From: an uncultured Blautia sp. | GTDB taxonomy: Bacteria; Bacillota; Clostridia; Lachnospirales; Lachnospiraceae | DNA length: 64,000 nucleotides | Direction: 5' to 3' | Assembly: GCA_934394545.1 (NCBI GenBank) | Contig: CAKRRG010000007.1 | Location: forward strand, 1 to 64,000 | Part shown: positions 16,766 through 26,108 of the stretch, piece by piece | Layout: each line of letters opens with the position of its first letter | Numbering within the stretch: the first letter of the stretch is position 1 | The notes under the pieces: model-generated | The model's input: the letters and a program-made list of their open reading frames with translations, nothing else | The model's database searches: none | What the model was told of the DNA's origin: nothing | Program-made: the position numbers and the translations under genes

Positions 16766-18634
16766 TTAGTCTTCCTCATTTTTGCCGGTCATGCCCGGAA
16801 GTGGTCTCAGAGAATAATTCCACTTTGTCAGGGAAAGATTCTTATTATAATTAGGATCCCCCTTCTTCAGAATATCGATCCAGTTGCATCTCATATACTC
16901 AATTTCATTCTGGAATCTTCTAATCTTTGCGTCGTTATTCTCTGCCCCGCGGGTCTTGGACTCCATATGATACAACTTCACATAAGGATCGTACACTACC
17001 AGATATCCCGCTCTGATCGTTTTCAGACAAAGATCCACATCATTAAAGGCCACTGCAAGTTCCTCTGTAAAACCGCCTGCCTTATCAAATGCACTGCGCT
17101 TCATCATCATACACGCTGCAGTCACTGCGCTCATATCCTGCAAAATGGACGCCTTATGAAGATATCCTGTACGATCGGCAGGCATATCAACAAACATATG
17201 TCCTGCAATTCCCCCGATTCCGATCACACAGCCAGCATGCTGGATCGTGTTATCCGGATAGATCAGCTTGGCACCCACAGCGCCCACTTCTCTTCTCTGG
17301 CAGACACCCAGCATCTCTCCCATCCAGTCTTCCGTGATAATAGTTACATCATTATTCAGGAAAAGGAGAAATTCGCCTCTGGCATTTTTTACGCCAAAAT
17401 TATTGATTGCAGAATAGTTAAATTCCTTTTTCCAGCAGATCAGATGGATTCTGGAATCCTCCGAAATCTTCTTATAATAATCAAAAATTTCATCTGTAGT
17501 ACTGTTATTTTCCACAATAATAATTTCATAATTATCATAAAGTGTATTCTTCTTAATGGATTCCAGACATCTCTCCAATGTCTCCTTCTCGTCTTTATTC
17601 GGAATAATAATAGAAACAAGAGGATGTCCCTGCACCGGATACTTCACACGATAAAATCCAAGATCCGGAGTATGGCTTACAGAGCCCTTCACACCTGTTC
17701 GCAAAAGATGTGCTTCAATGGCTCTTTTTCCAGCTTCAAAGGCGTACATCTTACTTGCAGGATTATCTGCTGTAGATGCCTTATGCGTGCGCCAATGATA
17801 TAAAATCTCCGGAACATGCACGACCTCACGTGCTTTCTCTACGCAACGGAAAATAAAATCATAATCCTGGGCTCCGTCAAATTCCTTACGAAATCCTCCC
17901 ACTTCTTCCACCAGCTGCCGTCTGGCAACAAAAAAGTGACAGATATAATTATTGGAACGAAGGAGATCAATATTAAAGTCCGGCTTCAGATGAGGCTGAA
18001 AATGCTCATCCAGTTCAGCAGTCACCTTATCCTCATCTGTATAAACCGCATCCCCGTCTTCATGCTGATTCAATGCATTCACAATTTCAAAAAGTGCATT
18101 AGGGGCAAGAAGGTCATCATGATCGAGAAGCCCTACAAATTCCCCCTTCGCCATGGAAAATGCCGCATTTGTATTGTCTGCAATTCCTTTATTCTCTGTA
18201 AGATCCTGCCAGCGCACTCTGCCATCCCTGCTGCTATACTCCTCCAGTACCTTTCTCATAGCCACATCCTCAGGGCTTCCGTTGGCAATGCAAAGCTCCC
18301 AGTTCTCATAGGTCTGGGCTTCCAGAGAATCGATCATCTGCCGTAAAAACAATTCCGGAGTACGATAAGCCGGAACCACCACACTAATTAACGGTGAATA
18401 GGCAAATTTTTTCTTTCTTTGTTTGTCAAGGACCGTCTGGTCCGGCGCATAGGCCGCATACCAGGGACCATAAGGAATCTCCTCAGGCTCAAACCGCTCG
18501 TGAAGCCGTATCCAGAATTCTCTGGGGCCATAATGCTTCAGGTACAAAAGCCCCTTCTGGATCATATAAGGAGATAATTTTTTGAAGAAACGAGACCACT
18601 GGATCCGTCCCTCTGATCCGTTTTTATCGCTCAT
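16766..18634 (-). CDS. Tandem two-domain family 2 glycosyltransferase
   Basis: 622 residues with two GT2 catalytic domains. Domain 1 (about 80-310) begins ISVVVPAYRTPELFLRQMID and contains LLDHDDLLAPNALFE and an HWRTH block. Domain 2 (about 345-600) begins VSIIIPNKDEKETLERCLES and contains LFLNNDVTIITEDW, GAKLIYPDNTIQHAG and an FNDVDLCL catalytic block. The N-terminal 75 residues are helical. Two-domain enzymes of this type are common in ABC-exported polysaccharide loci and may add two linkages or polymerise. It is about 35-40% alike by eye to the second half of the 20141-22615 product, so the two probably arose by duplication. AAAGGA precedes the start. Confidence 0.88.
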   Translation of the reverse strand: MSDKNGSEGRIQWSRFFKKLSPYMIQKGLLYLKHYGPREFWIRLHERFEPEEIPYGPWYAAYAPDQTVLDKQRKKKFAYSPLISVVVPAYRTPELFLRQMIDSLEAQTYENWELCIANGSPEDVAMRKVLEEYSSRDGRVRWQDLTENKGIADNTNAAFSMAKGEFVGLLDHDDLLAPNALFEIVNALNQHEDGDAVYTDEDKVTAELDEHFQPHLKPDFNIDLLRSNNYICHFFVARRQLVEEVGGFRKEFDGAQDYDFIFRCVEKAREVVHVPEILYHWRTHKASTADNPASKMYAFEAGKRAIEAHLLRTGVKGSVSHTPDLGFYRVKYPVQGHPLVSIIIPNKDEKETLERCLESIKKNTLYDNYEIIIVENNSTTDEIFDYYKKISEDSRIHLICWKKEFNYSAINNFGVKNARGEFLLFLNNDVTIITEDWMGEMLGVCQRREVGAVGAKLIYPDNTIQHAGCVIGIGGIAGHMFVDMPADRTGYLHKASILQDMSAVTAACMMMKRSAFDKAGGFTEELAVAFNDVDLCLKTIRAGYLVVYDPYVKLYHMESKTRGAENNDAKIRRFQNEIEYMRCNWIDILKKGDPNYNKNLSLTKWNYSLRPLPGMTGKNEED

Positions 18635-18664
18635 ATTAAATTCCTTTGCTTATATAATGACCCT

Positions 18665-18693
18665 ATTTTAACATTGAAGAAACAATTTTGCAA
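18665..18693 (-). promoter_or_regulatory. Sigma-A promoter of the two-gene glycosyltransferase unit
   Basis: TTGCAA (18688-18693), 17 bp, TAAAAT (18665-18670) on the minus strand, about 30 bp before the 18634 start. This restarts transcription of the polysaccharide locus on the far side of dacF. Confidence 0.7.
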
Positions 18694-18734
18694 GGAAGCT
18701 GTAAAAGAAACCTTGAATTACCTATGTTTTTAGG

Positions 18735-18757
18735 ATATGATGATATCTGTATCATAT
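18735..18757. promoter_or_regulatory. Possible operator upstream of dacF
   Basis: ATATGAT and ATCATAT (18735-18741, 18751-18757) form an inverted repeat with a 9-bp spacer between the divergent glycosyltransferase and dacF promoters. A TATAAT -10 for dacF lies downstream. Binding by a regulator is inference. Confidence 0.3.
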
Positions 18758-18831
18758 TTTTTTGTTTTACAGGAAAAATAAAGTATATGCTATAATCAGT
18801 ACAGATTTTTAATACAGGAGTTCATTCTATT

Positions 18832-20085
18832 ATGAAAAAGCAAAAGATATTTTCGTCTCTTCTGGCTTTCGGACTTGCTGCTTCTCTTCTTTTCCAGATT
18901 CCCGTATTCGGGGAAGAGGCAGATCAAGCAGCAGTTGCGGAAGCCACAGACAGTGTTTCCACCAATTCCATTTCCGGATGGCCCCAGGCTTCCGATATTT
19001 CCTCTGAAGCTGCTGTAGTAATGGAGAATACCACCAATACCATTCTCTATTCCAAGAATGCAGACGAGGAGCTTTTCCCGGGAAGTACGGTGAAGATCAT
19101 GACCTGCCTTCTGGCACTTGAGAACACACAGCTTACAGACCAGTTTACCATGACCGCCACCGGAGTTTCCGGAGTTACAGACGGAGGTGCCAGCATTTCT
19201 TCGCAGGTGGATGAAGTTTTCACTGTAGAGCAGTGTCTGTACGCCATCATGGTCTCCTCTGCTAATGACATTGCCTTGCAGATTGCAGAACATGTAGGAG
19301 GCTCTGTGGAGGACTTCGTGCAGAAGATGAATACCCGTGCTAAGGAGCTTGGCTGTACCAACACCATATTTACCAATCCTACCGGGCTTCCGGATGACCA
19401 GCAGCACACTACAGCCCACGATATGGCATTGATCATGCAGGCTGCGATTCAGAACGAAGCCTTCCAGACCATTGCCGCTGCTACCAGTTATACCATTCCC
19501 GCCACGAATAAGGCTGCGGCCCGTAACCTGACAAGTAAATTTACCATGACGGATACCGGAAGCACCGGCTTCTATGAAGGCTGTATCGGTGGTAAAGAGG
19601 GATATACAGAAGCCTCCGGAAGTACACTTGTGTGTGCTGCCCAGCGAAATGGCATGACTCTGATCAGCGTTGTTCTGAAGGGCGCCTCCGGACAGACTGC
19701 ACCTGACGCCGCTTCCATTTTAAATTATGGCTTTGACCAGTTTACCACTCTTTCTCTTGGAGACAGTGATTTCAGCATCATTTCCGGTGGAGATGTTGTA
19801 GTTCCCACCGGTACTGACGAAGCCGCCCTCACTACAGAAGACACCCAGACTGGTGACCAGATCAACCGCACCTACCTCTTTAACGGTACTGCTGTTGGAA
19901 CTGCAGTTCTTGAGATTGTACAGGCCGATGATACTGAATCCGTTCAGAAAGGCGAACAGAATATGCAGGCTGCCAGAGAATATTCAGAGAACCATACCCA
20001 GATTCCTTATTTTTTAATTGCCGGTGTGTTTTTACTTCTGTTGCTCCTTTTAATCTGGCGAATTGTAAAGATAGCGAAATCCTAA
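18832..20085 (+). CDS. dacF: D-alanyl-D-alanine carboxypeptidase (DacF-like)
   Basis: 417 residues, a class A low-molecular-weight penicillin-binding protein that trims the terminal D-Ala of stem peptides outside the membrane. A signal peptide covers about 1-28. The active-site motifs are SxxK at Ser85-Lys88 (PGSTVK) and SxN at Ser143-Asn145 (SSAND). The third motif, normally KTG, reads KEG at 255-257. A C-terminal hydrophobic segment (about 391-412) with a basic end anchors it. The ribosome site AGGAG is spaced somewhat long. It is the only plus-strand gene inside the polysaccharide locus and has its own terminator. Confidence 0.93.
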   Translation: MKKQKIFSSLLAFGLAASLLFQIPVFGEEADQAAVAEATDSVSTNSISGWPQASDISSEAAVVMENTTNTILYSKNADEELFPGSTVKIMTCLLALENTQLTDQFTMTATGVSGVTDGGASISSQVDEVFTVEQCLYAIMVSSANDIALQIAEHVGGSVEDFVQKMNTRAKELGCTNTIFTNPTGLPDDQQHTTAHDMALIMQAAIQNEAFQTIAAATSYTIPATNKAAARNLTSKFTMTDTGSTGFYEGCIGGKEGYTEASGSTLVCAAQRNGMTLISVVLKGASGQTAPDAASILNYGFDQFTTLSLGDSDFSIISGGDVVVPTGTDEAALTTEDTQTGDQINRTYLFNGTAVGTAVLEIVQADDTESVQKGEQNMQAAREYSENHTQIPYFLIAGVFLLLLLLLIWRIVKIAKS

Positions 20086-20096
20086 AAAACAAAAAC

Positions 20097-20133
20097 CCAG
20101 TCGAGAGTGTTCTTTCCCTCGACTGGTTTTTTT
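20097..20133. terminator. Bidirectional terminator between dacF and the convergent glycosyltransferase
   Basis: CCAGTCGAG (20097-20105) pairs with CTCGACTGG (20118-20126) followed by seven T; on the minus strand GTTTTTGTTTTTT follows. It stops both dacF and the polysaccharide operon. Confidence 0.9.
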
Positions 20134-20140
20134 AATATTT

Positions 20141-22615
20141 TTATATGATTTCATCCTTTTTCTCTGAAGCCATCCGAAATGCACAATCGCCTCTTACAAT
20201 GCTCAGATTTGGATTGTAGTAGGGATCTCCTGCTTTTAGGAAATCACCATAGCGTTCCCGGAAATGATCCACCTCACGCTGAAGCCTTGCCTTCTTCTCC
20301 GGAGTGTTCTCCAGACCACGGGATTTCGATTCGTAATGGTACAGGCATGCGTCCGGAGTAAATACCACCAGCTTACCCAAAGCTCTGGCGCGGAGACAGA
20401 AATCGATATCATTCAGTCCCACGGCGAAGCTCTCATCCAATCCGTTAAGTGCCTCAAACACACTTCTTTTTACCATCAGGCAGGCTCCTGTCACAGCGCT
20501 TGCATCCTGGGATATGGCCAGTCTCCAAAGATAGCCGGTACAATTCCTGTCGTACCCCGTAAGAATATGTCCTGCAAATCCGGCAATTCCCACAACTACG
20601 CCAGCATGCTGAACTGTATTATCCGGATAAAGAAGCTTGGCTCCTACAATTCCCACATCTTCTCTCTGGCAATACCCCATCATATTCTCCAGCCATTCCG
20701 GAGTGATAACCTCTGTATCATTATTCAATAAAAGATAATAATCGCCCTCTGCATATCTTGCTCCGAAATTATTAATAGCAGAATAATTAAAGGTTCCTTC
20801 CCATTTCACAACCTTTACCTGAGGATACCGCTTCTTCAGTTCCTCATAATAACGGAAGGTTTCCTCCTTCTCACTGTTATTCTCGATAACAATAATCTCC
20901 AGATTTTTCCAGGTACTTTTCTCTATAACAGAGGTTACACATTTGTCCAGGTCCTCTGTATGATCCTTATTTGGAATCAGAATGGAAACCTTCGGCGTAC
21001 CGTCTATAGCAAAGCGTGTTCTGAAAACAACCGGATTTCCAGTGTATTCTACTTCTGCCTTGATTCCAAGACGCTCATAGTGACCTGCAAGAGCCTTTTC
21101 CCCGGCAATCACCGCGTATGGCTTATCATCCGGATTACCAGCAGTGGAACCTTCATGGCTTCTCCAATGATACAGTATCTTCGGTATATGGCGGATATTC
21201 TCGCTTCTTGTGTGTTCTGTGCATCGAAGCAGGAAATCATAGTCCTGGGAACCATCAAACTCCGAACGCAGAAGTCCTGCTTTATCCAGAAGTTCCCGTT
21301 TTACCACAACCAGATGACAGATATAATTCACACAGCAAAGCATATCCGGATTGTAATCTGATTTAAAATGCGGAAAAAGGCGACGGCCTTTTATGTCTAT
21401 AATGTCCTCATCTGAATACAAAAGCTCCGCCTCAGGGTGTGCCTGGATTTCTTTGGCCATCTGATAAAAAGCTTCCTCAGCCAGAGTATCATCGTGATCT
21501 GCAAAAGAAATATAATTTCCTGTGGAAATTCCAATAGCCGCATTTGTATTGTCTGAAATCTGCAAAGGCTTATCATGATAGACCACTTTGATTCTCTGGT
21601 CTTTTTTCTGGTATTCCTCCAGAATATCACGAATTGGAGAATCTGCTCCGCTTCCGTCTGAAAGGCAAAGTTCCCAATTGCTGTAGGTCTGAGCCTGAAC
21701 AGATTCTACAAGTGCCTTCAACAGATGTTTGTCTGTCTTATATAGAGGAACTACAAGACTGAATTTAATATTCTCTGAAAAAACGGTGTCTCTCTGTCTT
21801 TTTAGTTCCTTTCTGGTAACCGGATTCTCCTTCATCCAGGTCTGATAAAGTCCATCCCCTTGTCTTAAATTCTCAAGCTTGCGGATAGATTTTTGTATTA
21901 CCGTCTGAAGACCATTGGAACGATAGGCAACAGCTGCCTTTTTGGTATAAATTCCGGCCTTGACCATAAATTGTTCCCCTTTGGAGATGCCAATTTTGTA
22001 AACTGATTTTTTGCCCTGGGCATCTTTTACTACAAGGTATGCCTTTTTGCCGGAAACGTTATCTGCCCGGAGATTGAAGCCACATTTCTTCTCAACCTCA
22101 CACTCCCGGAACATCTCTGCAACATCCATTCTGGTATTCCATTTCACAGTTGTCTTCAGCGGGGCTTTCTTCTCATCATACACCTTCAAGGTCAGTGGGC
22201 CATTTCCAACTGCCCATCCATTCAGCACGATTGCCTGCTGTGAATGCAGTATCATCTCTTTGTCAATAAAGAATTGTGGCCTTCCCTGTTTCTGCTGAAG
22301 CTCCTTTGTCTTTATCTTATACCAAAATGTGTGCTCTTTTCCGGTAACTGCATATACTTCAAGCTTTTTGTAATGATCCAGCTTCTCAGGCAAAGTGACA
22401 AGTACCTCTATCCATTTCCCCCCTGGATTCTGCGTTTCTACAGAACGCATAAAGCCGGACATAACTGTAATCTGACTGATTCTTGCCGGAAGCCGAGTTC
22501 CATCTAACAGACACTCAATGTCAGCATCCTTCGAAACTCTTCCGGTAATCATATATTTCCGGTTATCATTCAAAAGAAACCGCTCTTTTTCTACCAGCAT
22601 TACCTTTTGACTCAT
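20141..22615 (-). CDS. Large glycosyltransferase: beta-rich N-terminus plus two GT2 domains
   Basis: 824 residues. Residues 1-230 are beta-rich with no recognised catalytic motif and may bind glycan or a partner. GT2 domain 1 follows (FSLVVPLYKTDKHLLKALV, SFADHDDTLAEEAF, HWRSHEG). GT2 domain 2 follows it (VSILIPNKDHTEDLDKCVT, LLLNNDTEVITPEW, GAKLLYPDNTVQHAG, GLNDIDFCL). It probably extends the exported glycan at the inner face of the membrane. The start ATG overlaps the stop of the kinase-like gene as ATGA, and AAAGGA lies upstream, so the two are translationally coupled. It is the last gene of the rfbC-wzm-wzt-methyltransferase-kinase unit before the bidirectional terminator. Confidence 0.87.
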   Translation of the reverse strand: MSQKVMLVEKERFLLNDNRKYMITGRVSKDADIECLLDGTRLPARISQITVMSGFMRSVETQNPGGKWIEVLVTLPEKLDHYKKLEVYAVTGKEHTFWYKIKTKELQQKQGRPQFFIDKEMILHSQQAIVLNGWAVGNGPLTLKVYDEKKAPLKTTVKWNTRMDVAEMFRECEVEKKCGFNLRADNVSGKKAYLVVKDAQGKKSVYKIGISKGEQFMVKAGIYTKKAAVAYRSNGLQTVIQKSIRKLENLRQGDGLYQTWMKENPVTRKELKRQRDTVFSENIKFSLVVPLYKTDKHLLKALVESVQAQTYSNWELCLSDGSGADSPIRDILEEYQKKDQRIKVVYHDKPLQISDNTNAAIGISTGNYISFADHDDTLAEEAFYQMAKEIQAHPEAELLYSDEDIIDIKGRRLFPHFKSDYNPDMLCCVNYICHLVVVKRELLDKAGLLRSEFDGSQDYDFLLRCTEHTRSENIRHIPKILYHWRSHEGSTAGNPDDKPYAVIAGEKALAGHYERLGIKAEVEYTGNPVVFRTRFAIDGTPKVSILIPNKDHTEDLDKCVTSVIEKSTWKNLEIIVIENNSEKEETFRYYEELKKRYPQVKVVKWEGTFNYSAINNFGARYAEGDYYLLLNNDTEVITPEWLENMMGYCQREDVGIVGAKLLYPDNTVQHAGVVVGIAGFAGHILTGYDRNCTGYLWRLAISQDASAVTGACLMVKRSVFEALNGLDESFAVGLNDIDFCLRARALGKLVVFTPDACLYHYESKSRGLENTPEKKARLQREVDHFRERYGDFLKAGDPYYNPNLSIVRGDCAFRMASEKKDEII

Positions 22616-23853
22616 TCTATTTTCCTTTCTTCCCGGAACCATCCCTGTTCTTTTTTTAAATGGTGTACGGCCTTTCTCGCACGGTTTCCCAGTTTCTCCA
22701 TTAAGCTCCGGTTTTTATGCTCAAGAACACGGATGTGATTCAACATATCTACATTTTCTTCACCAATTTCCAGCTTTAAGGACAGCTTCTTCGCGCCTGC
22801 CGGAACCGGAATATCCACGATACAGGGATCAAATCTTGAAAGAAATGCCCACCGGCCGGAAATTGCTCCGTCTGGTGTCTGTACTCCCTTCATGGAAGCC
22901 GGCTGCCCGTCGAAATGTATTGTTCCCAGAAATACAGCACATGGCCTGTCTCCCGGATCTATTCTCAGGAATCTGCAATTCTTCGGCAAATCCACAGTGC
23001 ATTTCACTTTTTTTGCCATAATTGGTCTTTTTAGGGAATTCTTTTCCGAATAGCCTCCTTTATACTCTGCAAAGTAAATCTGCAATGCACCCTGAGGATT
23101 TTGTAAAAAATAATCCACTCCTGGTGTCATATCTGCATACATTTCCCGCATAGGCACATGTCCACCTGTAAGATACTTCTGAAAATTCTTCTCCATCTGC
23201 AAAAAAACAGCTCTGGCCGTTTCCGAAATTCCGAATCTCTTATACAGTGCTTCCTCATCTAGTACCTGGCGCACCTTATGTGTCTGAATATAATAGTGAA
23301 TGACTCTGTACAGTACAAATTCACATGGCACCGGAAAATCAAAGGTCCATTCGTAATCCAGAAGTGTATAAGGACTGGTGAGCACCACATTATCACAGAT
23401 CATATCAATATTCGTTATCGCAGAACAGGTCAGACCCTTAGGCAGCTGAACAGCTCCGAAGACCTTTTTAAATTCTTCCGTTACCGTAAAGGGGCTTTTA
23501 CTGTGGAGTTTTTGAACCTTACAGAGATAATCAGAAAAAACAGCTTCTGCCTCTTTTGTCCTGCCTTTTTCCAGAAGATCATCCAGATATTCTGTCAGTG
23601 TTTCCCCCTCCAGGTATTCCAGTCTGACACAATTCTCCCCAGCTTCACATTTATTGCTTACAAAAGGAATCTCGCCATACATCTGATCCAACAGCTGATT
23701 CCATTTCACCATATTCAGAACATGCGTCTTTCCCTCTGGATATACCCATGTTTTCTCCAGCCATCGCTTTTCATTTTCTTCCAGTATCTGGGTGCGAATA
23801 GCAAATAAACGGCCTCTTTCATTGGAATATTTACTGAAAATGATTTCTCTCAT
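22612..23853 (-). CDS. Kinase-fold protein, candidate glycan chain-terminating kinase
   Basis: 413 residues. The first 230 look like a protein-kinase/APH fold: Lys34 in EKTWVYPEGK as a possible ATP lysine, LEYLEGETLTEYL as the hinge, NIDMICDNVV (Asp150, Asp154, Asn155) as the catalytic loop, and LLDYEW (Asp166) as the DFG-like metal site. Residues about 270-360 are beta-rich, and the C-terminus is a basic amphipathic helix or short coiled coil. The gene is locked between the methyltransferase (ATGA overlap) and the large glycosyltransferase (ATGA overlap). This methyltransferase plus kinase order mirrors bifunctional WbdD, which caps O9a chains; that role is inferred. An upstream GTG is an alternative start. 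Confidence 0.6.
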   Translation of the reverse strand: MREIIFSKYSNERGRLFAIRTQILEENEKRWLEKTWVYPEGKTHVLNMVKWNQLLDQMYGEIPFVSNKCEAGENCVRLEYLEGETLTEYLDDLLEKGRTKEAEAVFSDYLCKVQKLHSKSPFTVTEEFKKVFGAVQLPKGLTCSAITNIDMICDNVVLTSPYTLLDYEWTFDFPVPCEFVLYRVIHYYIQTHKVRQVLDEEALYKRFGISETARAVFLQMEKNFQKYLTGGHVPMREMYADMTPGVDYFLQNPQGALQIYFAEYKGGYSEKNSLKRPIMAKKVKCTVDLPKNCRFLRIDPGDRPCAVFLGTIHFDGQPASMKGVQTPDGAISGRWAFLSRFDPCIVDIPVPAGAKKLSLKLEIGEENVDMLNHIRVLEHKNRSLMEKLGNRARKAVHHLKKEQGWFREERKIE

Positions 23854-24779
23854 TCGCACACCTTCCTTTCCACAAGAACCAGAAATGAATTGGAAAATTC
23901 CTGAAAAAGACCGGCAGTTGTAAGAGAATCGTACACTCTTCCCTCGTTAAACAGGTGTATTCTGTTTCTGTCAAAATTGCAGAAATCATCCCGAAGCTCA
24001 CCCTTTTTCGGCAAACGTTTGTCCGAATAGATGGTCATCGGAAATTTATAATCCGGATAGGGATAGTAAAAAGTTGTTTTAAAATCTCCGGCCTGCGAAA
24101 TAATATGGGACAGTTCCCTTCTGGAAAAGGTGCGCACACCTTTTGTTTCCGGATAATTCTCGATTCCCTCGAAATATTTCCCCACATGATCCTCTGTGCA
24201 GCCAGCCCAGTATTTCAATCCAAGCCGGTTCTCAATGGCAATTACCACCTTGCCTCCTGGTGCCAGATGACGGGAAATACGCCTGAGCATTTCCACATAT
24301 GGCTGCTCCGTTCCAATATATCCCTGGGAATATTCAAATACACCAATCAGCGTAATATAATCGTATTTCTCTGTAAGACTGCTCTCCACATCCTGAAAAT
24401 TTCCAACCATGATTTTTACATTTTCACAGTCACGATTGCGATAAGCATTGATCGTACTGCGCATTTTAGACAGATCAATACAAGTCACACTGCCGGCTTT
24501 CTTGGCAAGGATACCTGTAATAGGGCCACAGCCGGAACCAATCTCCAGAACCTTCTGCTCTTTCGTAATTGGCAGCCACTCAAGAATATTCTGGCGGATA
24601 TGGGAAAAGTGATAAAGAATGGGCCAGCTGTTACGCTGGGCGATCACCTGATTCAATTCCTCTTCCCGATAATTCTTCGCGATCTCCAGAAGTTCTTCTT
24701 CCACGGGACCATCACTGTACAGATCCTTTCCCGGATAAAATTCATAGTCTAATGTTACTTTTCCGATTTTTTCCTGCAT
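23850..24779 (-). CDS. Class I SAM-dependent methyltransferase of the polysaccharide locus
   Basis: 309 residues with a Rossmann methyltransferase core: motif I VLEIGSGCGPITG (77-89), motif II around VTCIDLSK, then the acidic YDYITLIGVFEY and LAPGGKVVIAIEN strands. The conserved stretch ENRLGLKYWAGCTEDHVGK is typical of methyltransferases in clostridial surface-polysaccharide loci. It likely methylates a sugar or a terminal phosphate on the growing glycan. It starts 6 bp after the wzt stop and overlaps the kinase-like gene by ATGA, suggesting stoichiometric production. The substrate cannot be read from sequence. Confidence 0.8.
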   Translation of the reverse strand: MQEKIGKVTLDYEFYPGKDLYSDGPVEEELLEIAKNYREEELNQVIAQRNSWPILYHFSHIRQNILEWLPITKEQKVLEIGSGCGPITGILAKKAGSVTCIDLSKMRSTINAYRNRDCENVKIMVGNFQDVESSLTEKYDYITLIGVFEYSQGYIGTEQPYVEMLRRISRHLAPGGKVVIAIENRLGLKYWAGCTEDHVGKYFEGIENYPETKGVRTFSRRELSHIISQAGDFKTTFYYPYPDYKFPMTIYSDKRLPKKGELRDDFCNFDRNRIHLFNEGRVYDSLTTAGLFQEFSNSFLVLVERKVCE

Positions 24780-24785
24780 ATTAAA

Positions 24786-26033
24786 TTATTCCTCTATCCA
24801 AACCCTGGAATTCATATCATAGAATCCTACTGTATTTTTGGAAGAAACCACGGTTATATTGCACGCATCATATAAGCGATGGAATACCGTAAATTCTCCG
24901 TTCCGATAACCGGTGCAGCCAAAAGAAAGAAGATACTCGCCGCCCTGCATATCCATCTTCTGTTCAAAGGTAACTACGCACTCTTTTCCTGCATCTGTAT
25001 TCTCTACATTTACGCCCTCGTACATCGTGTTGGTTCCTGTGATCTCTGTTCCCTGGATATTTTTAAACGTAAAGGCCATGATCGGCTGCTGGATATTCTC
25101 ATGAAAATGAATACGCATCTTAATCTGGAAATCAGAACCCTTCTCAATGGTATTGGTCTGGCGTCCTTTTGAATCCATCACTACAAAATCTGTGATCTCA
25201 GCCTCTTTCTTCCCATATTCCAATGTATTGGGATTCACCTGAAAGCCCTTCTTCCAGTCCTCTTTCACAGTCTCTTCTGCCTGTTTCACAGGATCCTGGT
25301 GTACCAAAAGCTGCTTGTACATGTCCACCATAGCCTTAGGAGTGCCCTCATCCATCATAACACCCTGATTCAGCAGAATAACACGGTCACAATATTTAGA
25401 AATGCTTCCAAGGTCATGACTTACAAACAGGATCGTTTTTCCCTGTTTCTTAAATTCTTCAAATTTATGATAGCACTTCGCCTGGAAAAATACGTCTCCT
25501 ACAGAAAGTGCCTCATCTACTACAAGGATTTCCGGATCAATGTTAATTGCCACTGCAAAGGCAAGGCGCACAAACATACCGCTAGAGTAAGTTTTCACCG
25601 GCTGATGAACAAAGTCACCAATATCCGCAAAACTTAAGATATCCTCCAGTCTGGCATCTATCTCCTCCTCGGAAAATCCCAGCATTGTACCATTTAAATA
25701 AATATTCTCCAGGCCGGAATATTCCGGGTTAAATCCGGCTCCCAGTTCCAGAAGTGCGGAAATCCTTCCGTTTACAGTTACTGTCCCCGATGTAGGAGAC
25801 AATACACCGGTAATAATTTTCAGAATCGTAGACTTACCGGAACCATTTGTTCCGATAATACCAACGCATTCTCCTTCTCCTATATCAAAATTAACGTCAC
25901 GAAGTGCATAATGCTCCTTATAAAGCTTCTTTCTGCAAAGTCCCAGAGAATCCCTGAGACGATCAAGAGGCCTATTGTAAAGCTTATACATCTTGGACAA
26001 ATTTCTTATTTCAATGGCGTTTTTACTTTCCAC
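24786..26033 (-). CDS. Polysaccharide ABC exporter ATPase with Wzt-type C-terminal domain
   Basis: 415 residues. The ATPase domain (1-240) has Walker A GTNGSGKST (61-69), the ABC signature YSSGMFVRLAFA near 149-160, Walker B ILVVDEA near 169-175 and the SHD switch. Residues about 250-415 are a beta-rich C-terminal domain like that of Wzt, which in ABC-exported O antigens recognises the chain-end modification. With the permease it exports lipid-linked glycan (or a teichoic acid, as TagH does). I choose the GTG at 26033 because AAAGGA lies 6 nt upstream; an ATG at 26063 has a poor site. The next gene is the methyltransferase, fitting a modification-gated exporter. Confidence 0.88.
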   Translation of the reverse strand: MESKNAIEIRNLSKMYKLYNRPLDRLRDSLGLCRKKLYKEHYALRDVNFDIGEGECVGIIGTNGSGKSTILKIITGVLSPTSGTVTVNGRISALLELGAGFNPEYSGLENIYLNGTMLGFSEEEIDARLEDILSFADIGDFVHQPVKTYSSGMFVRLAFAVAINIDPEILVVDEALSVGDVFFQAKCYHKFEEFKKQGKTILFVSHDLGSISKYCDRVILLNQGVMMDEGTPKAMVDMYKQLLVHQDPVKQAEETVKEDWKKGFQVNPNTLEYGKKEAEITDFVVMDSKGRQTNTIEKGSDFQIKMRIHFHENIQQPIMAFTFKNIQGTEITGTNTMYEGVNVENTDAGKECVVTFEQKMDMQGGEYLLSFGCTGYRNGEFTVFHRLYDACNITVVSSKNTVGFYDMNSRVWIEE

Positions 26034-26108
26034 GTTGTTTCCTTTCCAATTACTGTTCATCACAGCATTCTAAAATTACAAGCTTATTTCCAGTCTGACC
26101 GTCCATAT

